A program made the position numbers and the translations under genes. From Karalla daura (lineage: Eukaryota; Chordata; Actinopteri; Chaetodontiformes; Leiognathidae): a DNA stretch of 64,000 bases. Location of the stretch: the NCBI GenBank assembly GCA_029224185.1, contig CM055191.1, positions 27,225,805 through 27,289,804 on the forward strand, given 5' to 3'. The notes beneath the pieces were generated by a model. The model was not told the origin of the DNA and ran no database searches. It worked only from the letters and a program-made list of their open reading frames with translations. Positions 62,880 through 64,000 of this stretch are shown in pieces (the stretch's first letter is position 1; the number at the start of each line of letters is the position of its first letter).

Positions 62880-64000
62880 GCTTATGGAGAGAAGAGGCTG
62901 CACTGGGCAGACGGTGAGGCTGGTCGTTTAAATTTCACAAGGCGCACGGGTTTATGGCCTGCCCCGCATGAGAGAGCACCAACGTTACTACAAAACTGGA
63001 AAAAAACATTTTTCTGCTGCTTAGGGTGTGGCTGGGAGCAGCGTGAAAAGAGCAAAACGAGAGCTGATTTTTCAGCGATCCCGCATGTCGGCCCGGTGCT
63101 AAGAAGAGATTGGACATGCCCAATGATGAGGGGGCCATTTCCCACTCTGGGAGTCTCCCAAAGCCTGTGCCATCTGCTGGGGTGCATTGAAGCTGGACGC
63201 CTGATCACTTTGTATTATCATGTCAGCAGAGGAGACATTGGAGCAGGTACCTGAGCACATGGTCGCCGAGAACAGGCGCTGCTGAAAAACCATGCAACCA
63301 ATCAGTGTGCAACTCGCTACACAAACACACCTCCAGTTTCTTGAATTTTTGAAATAAAAATGAAGTTTCAAAGTCAAAGTATGGCAACGTTGCAAATGTT
63401 TGTTTGTGGAGTTCTGTTTTTCCCATTCATTCTTATGGGAAAAAGCCAAATTGGCCAAGTGATAAACATTTGGCTCTATGGAGACAACGCTTTCACCTAT
63501 CTGGAATATGAGCTTACTGTCACGCCGTAGAGGAGAGTCTCCAGATTGCCCTGACACGATTTGGAGTGTCTACTATGAAAACTGTGGCCACAGTCGCGAG
63601 GAGTACTGTACCGTTGAACACCGATGGCAGCGGTGGGAAAACGAATGGGGGCTTATGGAGAGAAGAGGCTGCACTGGGCAGACGGTGAGGCTGGTCGTTT
63701 AAATTTCATAAGGCGCACGGGTTTATGGCCTGCCCCGCATGAGAGAGCACCAACGTTACGACAAAACTGGAAAAAAACATTTTTCTGCTGCTTAAGGTGT
63801 GGCTGGGAGCAGCGTGTAAAGAGCGAAACGAGAGCTGATTTTTCAGCGATCCCGCATGTCGGCCCGGTGCTAAGAAGAGATTGGACATGCCCAATGCTGA
63901 GGGGGCCATTTCCCACTCTGGGAGTCTCCCAAAGCCTGTGCCATCTGCTGGGGTGCATTGAAGCTGGACGCCTGATCACTTTGTATTATCATGTCAGCAG
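62880..64000 (+). repeat. 6-monomer unit, start of copy 2 (cut by window end)
   Basis: Matches 58263-59383 at an offset of 4,617 bp to the last base of the window. Two differences were seen: 'cctagtg' versus 'ccaagtg' (58838/63455 region) and 'acctctctgg' versus 'acctatctgg' (58880/63497 region). Whether a full second copy exists cannot be told from this window. Confidence 0.8.

Larger units (their letters stand above)
1..64000 (+). repeat. Satellite DNA array, ~771-bp monomer, 83 full copies plus 47 bp
   Basis: The same ~771-bp sequence repeats head to tail without a break from the first to the last base. Copy lengths read from the recurring word tgcattgaa are mostly 771 or 770, with 768 (monomers 6, 50, 79, 81, 82), 767 (39, 59) and 772 (33, 53). 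The 3-bp loss is in the 'agattcttcaatt' word (to 'agattcaatt'). The common 1-bp losses are in 'aatgggggctta' and in 'gtcggcccggtgctaag' (to 'gtcgcacggggctatg'). By eye, copies differ by a few percent, in shared blocks. No other sequence class is present. The size, orientation and layered periodicity are those of a eukaryotic satellite, possibly centromeric or pericentromeric. The family and species are not recognised. Confidence 0.97.

Noticed and set aside
1..64000. CRISPR array or prokaryotic tandem repeat
   Set aside because: Repeats are ~771 bp and contiguous, with no spacers and no cas genes; the size and HOR structure are eukaryotic satellite features.
1..64000. Ribosomal, 5S, tRNA or snRNA gene cluster
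   Set aside because: I looked for 5S and tRNA A/B-box words, U2-like starts and histone-like frames in the monomer and saw none.

Overview
This window is a single head-to-tail satellite DNA array from a eukaryote. It holds 83 complete copies and a 47-base start of copy 84 of one monomer. Most copies are 771 bp (range 767-772). All lie in the same orientation, and no unique sequence, gene, transposon, RNA gene or inversion interrupts them. Taking the monomer to start at the 'tgcattgaa' word, copies start at 1, 772, 1543, 2314, 3084 and so on to 63954. I do not recognise the monomer as a named satellite family and cannot name the species. The higher-order organisation and the many CpG-to-TpG/CpA differences between copies point to a genome with CpG methylation, most simply an animal and probably a vertebrate. 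That is inference.

Layout. (1) 1-4834 is the tail of a 20-monomer higher-order repeat (HOR, nominal 15.41 kb); the start of the next copy runs only to 5043. (2) 5044-5370 is a junction. (3) 5371-16160 holds two tandem copies of a 7-monomer HOR of 5,395 bp, with homology running on to 16255. (4) 16161-23330 holds mixed monomers with no long HOR, rich in 770-bp copies that carry a TATAAA word. (5) 23331-38739 is a full copy (A) of the 20-monomer HOR. (6) 38740 to about 51.1 kb is a second copy (B), one monomer short in the middle and cut off by a two-monomer jump. (7) About 51.1-58.26 kb is a mosaic of pieces of the 20-monomer unit in changed order, including a fresh one-monomer tandem duplication. 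(8) 58263-62879 is a 6-monomer unit of 4,617 bp whose second copy starts at 62880 and runs off the window.

Monomers differ by block-wise haplotypes rather than by scattered substitutions alone. The main variable blocks lie, relative to the monomer start, near 110-180 (F or S form), 370-450 (four forms) and 670-760. Their reassortment records unequal crossover and short gene-conversion tracts. Every monomer carries short dyads; the clearest is the perfect 14-bp palindrome ACTGTGGCCACAGT, present in about 68 of 83 copies. I found no CENP-B-box match by eye. The recurrent open frames of 66-167 codons on both strands are by-products of copying one sequence, and I do not call them genes. There is no gene system here; the interest lies in satellite evolution and possible centromeric or heterochromatic function.
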